Position numbers and translations under genes: made by a program | Shown: piece after piece, positions 18,151 through 26,042 of the stretch | How positions within the stretch are numbered: the stretch's first letter is position 1 | Layout: every line of letters starts with the position of its first letter | Source of the DNA: JAGLOK01 sp963677605 | GTDB taxonomy: Bacteria > Bacillota > Clostridia > Christensenellales > UMGS416 | Length of the DNA: 64,000 bases | Assembly (NCBI GenBank): GCA_963677605.2 | Contig: CAXXDX010000006.1 | Coordinates: 1,547,400-1,611,399, forward strand | Direction of reading: 5' to 3' | Notes under the pieces: model-generated | Database searches by the model: none | Seen by the model: only the letters and a program-made list of their open reading frames with translations | Told to the model about the DNA's origin: nothing

Positions 18151-18765
18151 CTATTTAGCCTTTTTGCTCTTGCCTTGAGCAAACACATTTGATGTTATCC
18201 AGATCAACGTTCCTATAAGGAAGAATGCCGCAGGGGGCATAACCATAATAGTCCATGTTTCAAAGCCAACAAAGTTCACGTTAAATCCGAAAATAGTCCC
18301 GAAACCAAGAAGTTCTCGAACCAATGCGATAATCAGCAGCACAACAGTATAGCCGATTCCCGCAAAGAAACCGTCCGCCATGGAAATAAGCGGCGGGTTC
18401 TTCTGAGCATATGCCTCGGCGCGCCCCATTATGATGCAGTTTGTTATAATTAATCCGACATAAGGCCCGAGTGCTTTGCTGATTTCCGGCATGTTTGCTT
18501 TAAGAAAAATGTCAACAAGTATTACATAGGCTGCAATAATGAGCGTCTGTACTATCATCCTAATCCTATGTGGAATTGCATTTCGCATAAGTGAAATTGT
18601 CAAGCTCGAAAAAGCTGTAACAAACGTCAGTCCAAGTCCCATTACCAAAGAATTAGTCATCAGATTGGTGACTGCAAGGCTTGAACATATACCAAGAATC
18701 TGCCTTAATACCTGATTTTCCTTCCAGACATTCCTTGAGATTACTTCTCTTATTTTCTCAGCCAT
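18151..18765 (-). CDS. nqrD: Nqr/Rnf membrane subunit, NqrD/RnfE type
   Basis: 204 residues, six membrane helices. It has the paired motifs LGICSSLAVTN and ITNCIIMGRAEA that carry the cluster-binding cysteines. It is homologous to the NqrE/RnfA subunit in inverted topology, and the two form the ion-channel core. It overlaps the end of nqrC by 8 bases, indicating coupled translation. Confidence 0.93.
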   Translation of the reverse strand: MAEKIREVISRNVWKENQVLRQILGICSSLAVTNLMTNSLVMGLGLTFVTAFSSLTISLMRNAIPHRIRMIVQTLIIAAYVILVDIFLKANMPEISKALGPYVGLIITNCIIMGRAEAYAQKNPPLISMADGFFAGIGYTVVLLIIALVRELLGFGTIFGFNVNFVGFETWTIMVMPPAAFFLIGTLIWITSNVFAQGKSKKAK

Positions 18766-19360
18766 TGTCCGCCACCTCCAGATTGCTTACGGTTTCTTTC
18801 AGCAATTCATTCAATATTTTAAGAACTGCATTTGATGTAGATGTTGCTCCCGTGATAGCATCAATCTTGTTTTCTCCATCTTCGCCATAAGTCAGAGTTG
18901 TGTCATTTGAAATTCGAATATCTCTGAATTGCTCCCTGTAGGCCAGTTCGTCAATGCGCCCTCCAAGTCCCGGTGTTTCTCTTTGGTCGGTAAAAACAAC
19001 ACCCGTAATTTCATCCAAGTCTGCAGAAACGCCCATGTACCCCGAGATGCTGCCCCATAATCCTGCTCCGGTAAACGGAATGGCATATGCTATAGTCTCT
19101 CCTTCAGGTGTGAAGTATTCATACATCTGAATGTCTGAAACTGTTGTTTCTTTTACATTCTGTTCGAACCTATCAAGTATCTCCTCCGAGCTTCCGCTTT
19201 GATCGATATCAAAAACGTACAAAATAGCAACTCTTTCCGCCTGCAGCTCGTTCGCTTTTATCTTAGGCAGGTAAAGCGCATTAGCTCCTGCCAAAACAAG
19301 AGTAAAAACAGCAGTTACTATCAACATGAAAACAACAGTATATACCCGTCCTTTCTTCAT
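18758..19360 (-). CDS. nqrC: Nqr/Rnf periplasmic-facing flavoprotein, NqrC/RnfG type
   Basis: 200 residues: one N-terminal membrane helix (about 7-28), then an extracytoplasmic FMN-binding domain. The flavinylation motif TGATSTS near 175 has the Thr that ApbE links to FMN. Its length matches RnfG more than the longer NqrC (about 255), although the operon ends in an NqrF. It overlaps nqrB by 4 bases (ATGA). Confidence 0.9.
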   Translation of the reverse strand: MKKGRVYTVVFMLIVTAVFTLVLAGANALYLPKIKANELQAERVAILYVFDIDQSGSSEEILDRFEQNVKETTVSDIQMYEYFTPEGETIAYAIPFTGAGLWGSISGYMGVSADLDEITGVVFTDQRETPGLGGRIDELAYREQFRDIRISNDTTLTYGEDGENKIDAITGATSTSNAVLKILNELLKETVSNLEVADNG

Positions 19361-20325
19361 GCAGACACCTTCTTCCTGTCTTTTCTTTTACTTTTTAGGT
19401 TTTTAATATTTCGGTCAATAAGAGGAACAAATGCATTAACAATTAAAATCGCAAACATAATTCCCTCTGTAAAAAGCGAAAAAGCTCTGATTATTATAGC
19501 GACAATACCGATAAGCGCACCATAAATATATTTTGAAATTTCCTGCCTTGGAGCCGATACAGGATCGGTCGCCATAAACACAGCAGCGAAGAGGAATCCT
19601 CCCGATAGTATTGAAAAAAGAGGATCGGTTTCAACTACACCCGTAAGGTAAAGTATGGTTTCAAATAAAGTAAACGAAACCAAGCAGGACACAATTATTT
19701 TCCACGAAGCAGTTTTTGTCACAATCAAATAAACAGCAGCCGCCAAAATAAGAAGAGCACTCGTCTCACCGAGGGATCCTGAAATATTTCCTATAAACAT
19801 TCTTATATAATCGGTCACTATTCCTTCTTTATTAAACAATATCATTGGCGTAGCGGATGTTATAGCATCTATTCCTCCACTCCATTTAACTATTCCTCCC
19901 GGAAATCCGGAAAAAGGACTGGCCCATGCAATTGTCATGTGTGCAGGGAACGAAACATAAATAAAGCACCTTCCAACCAGTGCAGGATTAAAAATGTTTC
20001 GGCCAAATCCGCCAAAAACGCATTTTCCAAAAACTACCCCAAACGCTATGCCTATAGCTGCAATCCAAAACGGAACAGTTGGCGGCAGTGTAAGTGTAAA
20101 CAAAAGACATGTTACGATTACCGCTTCGCTTACCTTAGCTTTTTTGCCGTCAATCAGTCGCATAATGCCATATTCGCATAATATTCCTGTTATGGTTACA
20201 ACAGAAAAAAGCACCAAAGTACGCAACCCAAAGAGATAGACAGACAAAAGAAAAATAGGTGATAAGCTCAGCAAAACCTTTGTCATCATCTTTTGTTTTA
20301 AGAAATAATCCTTAATTTTAGCCAT
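19357..20325 (-). CDS. nqrB: Nqr/Rnf membrane flavoprotein, NqrB/RnfD type
   Basis: 322 residues, about nine or ten membrane helices. GRNIFNPALVGRCF is a family hallmark, and the covalent-FMN motif is seen as DAITSATPM near residue 162. Its length is that of RnfD; NqrB is usually over 400 because of an N-terminal extension. First gene of the six-gene operon, with no nqrA or rnfC ahead of it, so electrons would go from NqrF through the bound flavins to an acceptor that is not apparent. Confidence 0.9.
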   Translation of the reverse strand: MAKIKDYFLKQKMMTKVLLSLSPIFLLSVYLFGLRTLVLFSVVTITGILCEYGIMRLIDGKKAKVSEAVIVTCLLFTLTLPPTVPFWIAAIGIAFGVVFGKCVFGGFGRNIFNPALVGRCFIYVSFPAHMTIAWASPFSGFPGGIVKWSGGIDAITSATPMILFNKEGIVTDYIRMFIGNISGSLGETSALLILAAAVYLIVTKTASWKIIVSCLVSFTLFETILYLTGVVETDPLFSILSGGFLFAAVFMATDPVSAPRQEISKYIYGALIGIVAIIIRAFSLFTEGIMFAILIVNAFVPLIDRNIKNLKSKRKDRKKVSA

Positions 20326-20397
20326 ATATACCTCATGTCAGATTTCATTAGTCTTAACAAGTGTAAATGATATCAATTTTAAAAAGTGTATAAGATT

Positions 20398-20425
20398 AGT
20401 ATATATCAATCGCAGTATTATTCAA
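20398..20425 (-). promoter_or_regulatory. candidate promoter of the Nqr/Rnf-like operon
   Basis: Minus strand TTGAAT (20425-20420), 16-base spacer, TATACT (20403-20398). It lies about 75 bases ahead of the first gene. Confidence 0.5.
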
Positions 20426-20483
20426 ATAGTAAAATAAAATAAATAGGTCTGTGTTAATCAATATACTAACCCTAATAAAACAA

Positions 20484-20517
20484 AACCTCTATTGTCATGA
20501 GTTAAACAATGGAGGTT
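20484..20517 (-). terminator. terminator after the ferredoxin-rubrerythrin gene
   Basis: Stem AACCTCCATTG / CAATAGAGGTT with one mismatch and a 12-base loop, followed on the minus strand by TTTTGTTTTA. It lies just past the end of the rubrerythrin operon and before the next operon's promoter. Confidence 0.6.
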
Positions 20518-20582
20518 ATATTTTGAAAAAATAGTTTTACAGCTTAAAGCGCATTATATATTTTGTTTATATGTCAGAAGTT

Positions 20583-21584
20583 TTAGTACTTAATAAACTT
20601 ATCTCCGGCGACTCCGCAGATCGGGCATTTGTCCGGAACAGCTTTTTCAATATTGCCGCAAACAGGACAGAGATAATAAAATACCTCTTCTTTGTTTTCA
20701 AGGCTATCAAGAGCTTCCTGATAAAGCCCGGCATGGACTTCTTCCGCTTTCATAGCAAATGTAAATGTTCTTACTGCTGCAGTATTTCCTTCAGCTTTTG
20801 CTTCTTCTACAAACGGCGGATACATTTCTTTGTACTCATGGGTTTCTCCCGCAAATCCATCTTTTAAGTTGTCTGCGGTAGAGCCTACTTTCCCAGCTAC
20901 TTCAAAGTGCTTTAAGGCATGAATAGTTTCAGCATCCGAAGCTGCTTTAAAAAGCTTTGCAGCATTAAGATGCCCCTCTTTTTCCGCCTTTTTAGCATAA
21001 GCAAGATATTTTCTGTTTGCCTGTGATTCTCCAGCAAAAGCTTCCATTAAATTCTTTAGTGTTTTGTTCTCATCCATCGTGTTATTCTCCTTATTATTTG
21101 TTTTAAGTAATTTTAATAGTTTTTCTACAGTTTGTACAGGAAAGTCGTCTGACTGCGGATCTTCCAACAATGATTGCAATAAATCAATTGTATTTTCACT
21201 TTGAGGCAGCATGTATCCCGCTTCGCGAAGAAGATCTTCCGTCATTAGCCGATTGGACATAGCCAGCGCCCGTGCAAACTGGCTAAGAATCGAATCATCG
21301 GCTGATTCTGCAATTGATAAAGCAATTGCTTCTTGTTTTGACTTGGCTTCGGACAATTTCCTCAATCCAGCCTGAACAACTCTGTCTTTTTCCTGCTGAG
21401 GAGGATATTCGTCAGGCACTAATGAAATCGCATGCGAGGGGCAGGAATCCACACACAGCCTGCATCCGTTTAAACATTTTTCAGCATCAATCTGTCCGTT
21501 TTCAGTGTCAGTAGCACCAGTTGGGCAAACATACAAACACAAGCAGTCTTTTGTGCATAATCTTATATTTCTTACTGCATGCAT
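20583..21584 (-). CDS. ferredoxin-rubrerythrin fusion with an internal rubrerythrin start
   Basis: 333 residues in one frame. Residues 1-60 carry two [4Fe-4S] ferredoxin sites (CTKDCLCLYVC and CLNGCRLCVDSC). A helical linker (about 60-165) follows. From about residue 169 the protein is a complete rubrerythrin: ferritin-like diiron domain (ETIHALKHFE, KAEEVHAGLY) and C-terminal rubredoxin (CPVCG and CPICG). Rubrerythrin reduces hydrogen peroxide in anaerobes; the ferredoxin part could supply electrons. An ATG at residue 169 (coordinate 21080) has AAGGAG 9 bases ahead, so a separate rubrerythrin is probably also made. It follows the double-rubredoxin gene by 2 bases. Confidence 0.88.
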   Translation of the reverse strand: MHAVRNIRLCTKDCLCLYVCPTGATDTENGQIDAEKCLNGCRLCVDSCPSHAISLVPDEYPPQQEKDRVVQAGLRKLSEAKSKQEAIALSIAESADDSILSQFARALAMSNRLMTEDLLREAGYMLPQSENTIDLLQSLLEDPQSDDFPVQTVEKLLKLLKTNNKENNTMDENKTLKNLMEAFAGESQANRKYLAYAKKAEKEGHLNAAKLFKAASDAETIHALKHFEVAGKVGSTADNLKDGFAGETHEYKEMYPPFVEEAKAEGNTAAVRTFTFAMKAEEVHAGLYQEALDSLENKEEVFYYLCPVCGNIEKAVPDKCPICGVAGDKFIKY

Positions 21585-21586
21585 CT

Positions 21587-22258
21587 TTAGGCCCCCCTTT
21601 TAATCTGTCTTATTTTAAATCGCGGCACCTTGCATACCGGACATACTTCAGGTGCTTCATCGCCAACATATACAAAACCGCATATTTCACACACAAAAAC
21701 ATTGGTATTTGCCATAAACGCACCTTTTTGCTTTTCATATCTGTTTATTAAGGAAGATAATATTTTTGTTACCTTCTCTCCCCAAACCAAAGCTCTAAGC
21801 GCTCCTCGGTCAGAGTATTGAGAGGCAACTTCATTCGCATCAGAATAGCCTGTGCTTAAATCCTGCTGAATTAGCTCCATGAGGTCTTCAAGGTTACAGC
21901 CTTGCACTTTTTCTACCTTGCTGCCATAGTATTGGGCAAGCTCCGCAAACAAAGAGGACTCTTCCACGCGATACTGCTTCTCGCATCCCTTTGCTAGATT
22001 AGAACACAGTGCGCTAAGTTCGCCTGCGGAAAGCTCCCTCAAATCTCCGCCAAACGATGTGTTTTCACCAGCTCTTTTAGAAGCTGTAGGTTCTGTGTCT
22101 TTTTGTTCTTCAAATGCACTTTTTGTCGCTCCGCACACAGGGCATTCCCAATCTTCGGGGATATCCTCCCACTTGGTACCGGGTGCTATGCCGCTGTCAG
22201 GATCACCTGCAGCTTCATCATAAACGTATCCACAGACTGTACATTCGTACTTTTTCAT
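21587..22258 (-). CDS. protein with N-terminal rubredoxin, helical middle and C-terminal rubredoxin-like zinc/iron site
   Basis: 223 residues. N-terminal canonical rubredoxin (CTVCGYVYD and CPVCGAT, residues 1-50), a charged linker, a helical middle region (about 70-180), and a C-terminal rubredoxin-like knuckle pair (CEICGFVYV and CPVCKVPRF). The middle resembles part of a four-helix bundle but I see no full diiron ligand set. It probably carries electrons for the rubrerythrin encoded 2 bases downstream, in an oxygen/peroxide defence unit. Confidence 0.82.
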   Translation of the reverse strand: MKKYECTVCGYVYDEAAGDPDSGIAPGTKWEDIPEDWECPVCGATKSAFEEQKDTEPTASKRAGENTSFGGDLRELSAGELSALCSNLAKGCEKQYRVEESSLFAELAQYYGSKVEKVQGCNLEDLMELIQQDLSTGYSDANEVASQYSDRGALRALVWGEKVTKILSSLINRYEKQKGAFMANTNVFVCEICGFVYVGDEAPEVCPVCKVPRFKIRQIKRGA

Positions 22259-22412
22259 TTCTCAGCCTCCTTTATAAATTTTTTAAAAATATCAAACTCC
22301 AATTACTGTCATATGTCAATTATATGTTCGTATAAATACATTAACAAGTCAAGCCTTAATGTTTTATGTGTTAGGATATAGATGTCATACAACAACCTGC
22401 CTAATACGCTAA

Positions 22413-22832
22413 TTATGCTTTTTGATTTTCCTCAGAAAAGTCTGCGGATATAAGCTCTGATTTACTAATCGTTTTTAATAACGTTATATGAACACTGACA
22501 CCAATGCCCACAAAAATCAAAAAGACTCTAATATACCAATTACTGATTATTAATATTGACACTGTAAGACCAGTCCATAAAAAAACCAAAGCCGCGATCT
22601 TCGTGCTTTTTAATACAGCCTTATATGTTATATAATTATATATGTATGAACCAAAAACTTTATGATGTATCAGCCATTCATATAGCCTTTTTGAGCTTCT
22701 CAGATAGCAGAAAACAGCAAACAGAAAAAAAGGCGTTGTTGGCAGTACCGGAATAAATATACCTATAATCCCAAGCCCTACCGATAAACTTCCGCATATT
22801 ATTAGCAAGTACTTTTTTAGTGATTTTATCAT
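22413..22832 (-). CDS. DUF454 (YbaN-like) inner-membrane protein
   Basis: 139 residues with about four membrane helices. It carries the DUF454 signature GIIGIFIPVLPTTPFFLFAVFCYLRSS in its first third (split here as GIFIPVLPTTPFFL and CYLRSSKRLYEWL). Function of the family is unknown; members often sit near stress genes. It is monocistronic, with its own space on both sides. Confidence 0.88.
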   Translation of the reverse strand: MIKSLKKYLLIICGSLSVGLGIIGIFIPVLPTTPFFLFAVFCYLRSSKRLYEWLIHHKVFGSYIYNYITYKAVLKSTKIAALVFLWTGLTVSILIISNWYIRVFLIFVGIGVSVHITLLKTISKSELISADFSEENQKA

Positions 22833-23146
22833 TATTGACTGTTTTCCTATATTTTTTGCAGCCTACATCCTCAACTGAATCTAGACCCAATCCAAATTTT
22901 TTGATATGAACATAAAAAGGTTAATCTCATTATCCTCGACTAATATAATTATAATTGTTGAAAATTACTTTGCAAATACACTTATTCTGTTTTACCGCTA
23001 TGCTGTTATTATACGTTATAAAGTTTACTGTATTTATGCGCGGTGTGTTTTACAAAAAAACTAAGCAGTTTTTCATTTCAATTCAATATTTATCTGACTG
23101 CGGTTATGTTATAATATCTCTAATCTACTAAAAGAAAGAAGTTTTC
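22833..23146. other. 314-base divergent intergenic region
   Basis: No gene seen. It must hold the promoters for the DUF454 gene (minus) and the acetyltransferase (plus). The plus promoter is likely the extended -10 TATGTTATAAT ending at 23115; its -35 is weak. Confidence 0.5.
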
Positions 23147-23641
23147 ATGACACAAAGTATCACAATATCAAAAGCTAATCAAAGCGACGCAAAACTTTTA
23201 GAATCCCTTGCAAAAGAGATATGGCAGCATCACTATCTTCCCATTATAGGACAGGCACAGATTGACTATATGCTTAACAAGTATCAATCCGAACCCGCTA
23301 TATTAAGCGACCTTAAAACCGGATACACATATTACATGGCAAAAGCAGATAAAATCCCCTGCGGATACTGCTCTGTAAAGATGGATAACGGTGTGTTTTT
23401 AAGCAAGTTTTATGTGAAGAAGTCCTATCGCGGTAAAGGAATCGGCAAAAAGATAATTGAAATTATAAACAATTACGCAGCAGACAACAATGCAAACCGT
23501 ATTTGGCTCACCTGCAATAAATATAACAGCGAGTCGCTGGGTGTTTACAAGAAGCTGGGATTTAAAAAAATCGACAGCATAGTAACTGATATCGGCGGTG
23601 GGTATGTAATGGACGATTATGTGCTGGAAAAACAGATTTAG
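23147..23641 (+). CDS. GNAT-family N-acetyltransferase
   Basis: 164 residues, a single GNAT fold. The acetyl-CoA loop VKKSYRGKGIGKKII is at about 91-105 and NRIWLTCNKYN with ESLGVYKKLGF form the typical C-terminal strands. The substrate is unknown. A ribosome site AGAAAGAAG precedes the ATG. It forms a two-gene unit with the HAD hydrolase 26 bases downstream. Confidence 0.9.
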   Translation: MTQSITISKANQSDAKLLESLAKEIWQHHYLPIIGQAQIDYMLNKYQSEPAILSDLKTGYTYYMAKADKIPCGYCSVKMDNGVFLSKFYVKKSYRGKGIGKKIIEIINNYAADNNANRIWLTCNKYNSESLGVYKKLGFKKIDSIVTDIGGGYVMDDYVLEKQI

Positions 23642-23667
23642 AGAAAAAGAAGTATATGGAGTAATAT

Positions 23668-24246
23668 ATGAATTTCATATTTGATGTGGGCAATGTTTTG
23701 CTAAACTACAAACCGGAAGAGTTTTTATCATCGCTTATTAATAATCCCGTGAATGAAGAAAAGCTTAATAACCTAATCTTCCGAAGCAAAGAATGGATTA
23801 TGCTGGATGAAGGCACTATAACAAAAAAAGAAGCGCAAAGCATATTTATATCTAAAGCTCCTGATTTAGAAGACCTAATAATTAAAACAATGAAAAATAT
23901 CCCTTCCATGTTAACAGCCAAAGAAGAAACTGCTGATTATCTGCCAAAGATAAAAGAAGCCGGACATAATCTATATTACCTTTCCAATTTCCATAAATGG
24001 CTTACCGGACACATTTTAAAAGAAAATCCGTTCTTTGAATATTTTGACGGCGGTGTGTTTTCATGCGATGTAAATTTAATAAAGCCTTTTCCTGAGATAT
24101 ATAATTATCTCATTAATAAATATAATCTCATCCCAAATGAATGTATATTCTTCGATGATGTAAAAGCCAATATAGATGGCGCAAACAACATTGGAATAAA
24201 TGGTGTATTATTTTCCGACGCAAAGCAGATTGAAGGTTTTATATAA
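23668..24246 (+). CDS. HAD-superfamily hydrolase (YihX-like)
   Basis: 192 residues. Motif I is FDVGNVLLNY, motif II a Ser/Asn in YYLSNFH, motif III Lys in NLIKPFPEIY and motif IV FFDDVKANIDGA, all of the HAD-IA type with a helical cap. Such proteins dephosphorylate sugar phosphates or nucleotides. It ends 41 bases before the convergent RhaM-like gene. Confidence 0.9.
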   Translation: MNFIFDVGNVLLNYKPEEFLSSLINNPVNEEKLNNLIFRSKEWIMLDEGTITKKEAQSIFISKAPDLEDLIIKTMKNIPSMLTAKEETADYLPKIKEAGHNLYYLSNFHKWLTGHILKENPFFEYFDGGVFSCDVNLIKPFPEIYNYLINKYNLIPNECIFFDDVKANIDGANNIGINGVLFSDAKQIEGFI

Positions 24247-24287
24247 ATCGGCATCAATTCACAGAAAATAATATTTCTCCAGAATAA

Positions 24288-24608
24288 TTACTTTAAATAA
24301 AAAACTTCTTCCAAAAACTCAATAGGATTAGCTTCCGCAAAGTCAAAAGAACCTTCCACCATCTTGGATGTAATGGCATTCCATCTCTGGCAGGACTCGC
24401 TTTTGTCGATATAGTCAAACGCAGCTTCAACATCGTCACATTCAAAGCAGTAAAAGAATTGGTTTCCGTTTTGGAATATGGAATAGTTTCTTATGCCGGC
24501 CTTGCTGTGCTCATCCATAATCTCCTGCCAGGGTTGTTTATGCATTTTCACATATTCATCAAGGTCTTCTTTTTTAACTTTCCAAGTCCAAGCGTATTTG
24601 TTTGACAT
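24288..24608 (-). CDS. L-rhamnose mutarotase (RhaM) family protein
   Basis: 106 residues, a dimeric alpha/beta-barrel fold. YAWTWKVKKEDLDEYVKMH, the IRNYSIF strand, FFYCFECDD and the WNAITSKM region match RhaM, which interconverts L-rhamnose anomers. No other rhamnose genes are near. It starts 40 bases after the heliorhodopsin stop with AGGAG 5 bases before the ATG, so the two are probably co-transcribed. A role other than rhamnose use is possible. Confidence 0.85.
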   Translation of the reverse strand: MSNKYAWTWKVKKEDLDEYVKMHKQPWQEIMDEHSKAGIRNYSIFQNGNQFFYCFECDDVEAAFDYIDKSESCQRWNAITSKMVEGSFDFAEANPIEFLEEVFYLK

Positions 24609-24648
24609 AATTTCTCCTATAATAAAACTATTAATTAAGACTATCTAA

Positions 24649-25440
24649 TTATGGCTGCATCGCACCAAATAAAACTAGCCATGCAAGTATGGATTTTGCA
24701 GCCAGACTTAATATTATATACACTCGCTCGCCATAAAGATAGTCTTTCCATTTGCCCACCTTTTTATACTGCAAAATCATATTAATCGGAAAGGTGTTAA
24801 ACGCAACAAAGTATGTTCCGACTATCGCCCAGACAAACCATGGTACCATGTCAAAATTCCCTGTTCCAAACATATAAATGAATATTACAATCCATGGCGC
24901 TATACCCGCTATGCTGCCCCAAACGAAAGGACTCCATTTGACATTTTGTTTATCCTTTCCGCTGTTTAGCTGCTCCATTACAAGCCCGAAAAAGTTCATT
25001 GAAGCATTAACAAGAAATATAAGTATAAGGGATGCGATATCATAAATGCCGAACAAAGTGGCAATCAGCACTATCATAATAGATGAGCTTAAAGCATACT
25101 CAAACCAGCGGAACTTATTTATCCCTTTCTCCAAGTCTCTTGCATAAATATCATTGAGTTTTTTCGGGATTGATATAAGCGCATGGGCTGCCGCCGAAAT
25201 AAATAAAAACAATGAAACCATTATTCCAAAAGGAAGCTCAAAAAGATTTCTTGAAACCTGCTCCAATGACTGTGTGTTTATATTATAAGTTAGGTAAAAT
25301 TGTGTAATCTGCGGTTTAAATTCAGCAATATTTTGAATAACTGTGGTTGCAAGCGCCGCCATCGCTATAGCCTGCAAAAGATGAAAAAGACCCATTATCA
25401 GATTGAATTTTCTTAGTTTCTGTACAGATAATTCCTTCAT
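24649..25440 (-). CDS. heliorhodopsin (type-3 retinal photoreceptor)
   Basis: 263 residues with seven hydrophobic helices. It matches the heliorhodopsin family along its length: FNLIMGLFHLLQ in helix 1, FRWFEYALSSSIMIVLIA in helix 3, WSPFVWGSIAGIAPWI in helix 5 and GERVYIILSLAAKSILAW in helices 6-7. Key residues are present: Lys249 for the retinal Schiff base, Glu114 as counter-ion, His20 and His86 matching the two family histidines, and Ser245. Heliorhodopsins do not pump ions in most cases and are thought to be sensors, with the N-terminus facing the cytoplasm. The ATG at 25440 is chosen over 25455 because AAGGAG lies 7 bases ahead of it. No retinal or carotenoid genes occur in the window, so retinal may come from elsewhere in the genome or the environment. 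Confidence 0.95.
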   Translation of the reverse strand: MKELSVQKLRKFNLIMGLFHLLQAIAMAALATTVIQNIAEFKPQITQFYLTYNINTQSLEQVSRNLFELPFGIMVSLFLFISAAAHALISIPKKLNDIYARDLEKGINKFRWFEYALSSSIMIVLIATLFGIYDIASLILIFLVNASMNFFGLVMEQLNSGKDKQNVKWSPFVWGSIAGIAPWIVIFIYMFGTGNFDMVPWFVWAIVGTYFVAFNTFPINMILQYKKVGKWKDYLYGERVYIILSLAAKSILAWLVLFGAMQP

Positions 25441-25484
25441 AAATAACTCCTTCATAAAATCATGAGAACAATAATGTTATTGAC

Positions 25485-25508
25485 TTAGTCAGTAGGTTAT
25501 CTGAGTAT
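25485..25508. promoter_or_regulatory. candidate MarR operator upstream of the heliorhodopsin gene
   Basis: TTAGTCAG (25485-25492) and TTATCTGAGTAT (25497-25508) repeat, with 4 extra bases between, the two halves of the palindrome ahead of the MATE-marR operon. TGACTTAGTCA at 25481-25491 is itself almost palindromic. Confidence 0.45.
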
Positions 25509-25595
25509 AATGCGCAATTAAATTTTATAGTTAAATAATAACAAAACACACAAAAAAAATAAAGCCTGTTTGTTCGTGTTTTGTTTGCTGAATTA

Positions 25596-26042
25596 CTAAA
25601 TTAATTTTTCTGTCATGCTTATAATAAGTTTTACGGCACTGTAATAAACATCTTTTTCAATGTCTGAAAATGTATCTATCTTATCTTTAATAAATTGGCG
25701 ATGCATATTTATAACCTTCTCGGCTAAACTCTTACCACTGTCGGTTAGTTCAATTATAAATACTCTCTTGTCATTTACATCTTGGATTTTTTTAATGTAT
25801 TCCAAATCAATTAACCGATGAGCAACAGCCGAAAAAGAACCTTTTTCCAAACCCATTTTCTCACTTACATATGACATTTGGCACGGGCCTTCAAAATACA
25901 GTGTAATCATTGATTTTATGTGTGTATAATTAATGTTTTGAAAAGGATTCTTTTCTTCAAATCCCTTAAAAAACACTTTGTTAAGTACATGATTTAGTGT
26001 GAAAATGTCATACAATGTTCCTTTTGTGCTTGCTTCATCCAT
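25596..26042 (-). CDS. MarR-family transcriptional regulator
   Basis: 148 residues with a winged-helix domain: MITLYFEGPCQMSYVSEKM, recognition helix EKGSFSAVAHRLIDL, and wing KIQDVNDKRVFIIELT. MarR proteins usually repress an adjacent transporter and release DNA on binding small molecules or oxidants. Its ATG overlaps the MATE gene stop by 8 bases, so the two are one operon. It is directly upstream of the heliorhodopsin gene, whose leader shares a candidate operator. Confidence 0.92.
   Translation of the reverse strand: MDEASTKGTLYDIFTLNHVLNKVFFKGFEEKNPFQNINYTHIKSMITLYFEGPCQMSYVSEKMGLEKGSFSAVAHRLIDLEYIKKIQDVNDKRVFIIELTDSGKSLAEKVINMHRQFIKDKIDTFSDIEKDVYYSAVKLIISMTEKLI

Noticed and set aside
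24649..25440. Type-1 (proton-pump or sensory) rhodopsin
   Set aside because: Helix 3 lacks the type-1 DTD/NDQ-like motif and instead has FRWFEYALSSS; the whole pattern is heliorhodopsin.
25540..25585. Terminator from AACAAAACAC / GTGTTTTGTT after marR
   Set aside because: The 10-bp arms are exact but the loop is 26 bases and the stem is AT-rich, so it is not convincing as a terminator.
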